Both the position numbers and the translations under genes were made by a program. A stretch of 64,000 nucleotides of DNA from Polycyclovorans sp964425915 (GTDB lineage: Bacteria; Pseudomonadota; Gammaproteobacteria; Nevskiales; Nevskiaceae), in contig CAYROO010000005.1 in the NCBI GenBank assembly GCA_964425915.1, positions 62,001 through 126,000 on the forward strand, given 5' to 3'. Shown here piece after piece: positions 63,787 to 64,000 of this stretch. The number at the start of each line of letters is the position of its first letter. Position 1 is the stretch's first letter. The notes beneath the pieces were generated by a model that worked only from the letters and a program-made list of their open reading frames with translations, ran no database searches and was not told the origin of the DNA.

Positions 63787-64000
63787 GTGAAAGCACGCGT
63801 CAAATGGGCCGAAAAAGCGGCCTTCATCGCCGAATCCGGCAGCGGTCACGCTATTGTCATCGACGGACCCGAGCATATCGGCGGACGCAACCTGGGGCCG
63901 CGGCCGATGGAGCTGATGCTGATGTCGGTCGGCGCCTGCTCGTCGGTGGACGTGGTCTATATCCTGCAACGGGCGCGCCAGCCGGTCAGCGACTGCTATG
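63787..64000 (+). CDS. OsmC-family protein (partial, runs off the window)
   Basis: The first 71 residues of an OsmC-like peroxidase/thiol-reactive protein: MKARVKWAEKAAFIAESGSG at the start, DGPEHIGGRNLGPRPMELML and GACSSVDVVYILQR with the family's reactive Cys. The GTG start at 63787 follows AGGAG (63775-63779). The 3' end is beyond base 64000. An osmC-like gene divergent from crp is also found in pseudomonads, supporting the conserved trpGDC-crp-osmC block. Confidence 0.88.
   Translation, partial: MKARVKWAEKAAFIAESGSGHAIVIDGPEHIGGRNLGPRPMELMLMSVGACSSVDVVYILQRARQPVSDCY

Overview
This window is a high-GC bacterial chromosome segment, almost certainly from a gammaproteobacterium. The best guess is a pseudomonad/xanthomonad-like or Nevskiales/Solimonadaceae-like lineage; this placement is inferred from gene content, not from a marker gene. 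The supporting signs are the rpe-trpE and trpG-trpD-trpC-crp-osmC gene orders, a bo3 quinol oxidase with a RegB/RegA redox regulator, a phasin with a histone-like tail, CC0125-type lipoproteins, and an acyl-CoA dehydrogenase cluster. No tRNA, rRNA, CRISPR array or prophage was seen.

Layout. 0-8.4 kb: recQ, a phasin gene with promoter and terminator, a small DUF6489-like gene, purC divergent from rpe, a 71-residue coiled-coil gene, trpE, a fatty acid hydroxylase/sterol desaturase-like gene, a redoxin and a DsbA-like isomerase. 8.6-19 kb: an Anbu-type proteasome-related protease translationally close to a large membrane histidine kinase; two lipoprotein genes; phoX behind a well-formed PhoB box; a SanA-like protein; a lone CoxE-like VWA protein; an AlkA-type glycosylase; and an LpxH-like metallophosphoesterase. 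19-26.8 kb: a nearly complete molybdenum block (mobA, a ModE DNA-binding domain only, moaA, moaD, moaE, a fused moaC-moaB, modABC, moeA). 26.8-35 kb: regulatory genes, namely an ECF sigma/short anti-sigma/PDZ operon, an orphan efflux adaptor, a membrane histidine kinase with a double-receiver response regulator, and a LysR regulator. 35-43.7 kb: a five-gene acyl-CoA dehydrogenase operon behind a perfect 26-bp palindrome, then a TonB-dependent siderophore receptor with a PepSY membrane protein.

44.1-46.9 kb is the accessory part: an AT-richer run of four same-strand genes interleaved with three well-folded attC recombination sites, with a further GTTRRRY core at the left edge. No integrase gene is recognisable, so this is an integrase-less gene-cassette cluster (CALIN) or the remains of a chromosomal integron. 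The cassettes encode a GIY-YIG/DUF4357 protein, a candidate ADP-ribosyltransferase-fold protein, a candidate HEPN-type protein and a membrane-anchored protein of unknown function. A truncated gene tail lies just right of the array. This is the most likely place for undescribed biology.

47-64 kb: thiopurine methyltransferase, an MHS-type MFS transporter, cyoABCD-SURF1-regB-regA (respiration with its own redox control), a divergent ZIP transporter, an OmpW-like porin, a hotdog thioesterase, a Phd/ParE toxin-antitoxin pair with an operator-like palindrome, a lipase-like alpha/beta hydrolase, then trpGDC, crp and the start of an OsmC-family gene. Tryptophan biosynthesis is thus split: trpE lies at 4.9 kb and trpGDC-crp-osmC resume at 60.6 kb, with the roughly 54 kb between them looking like rearranged or inserted chromosome.
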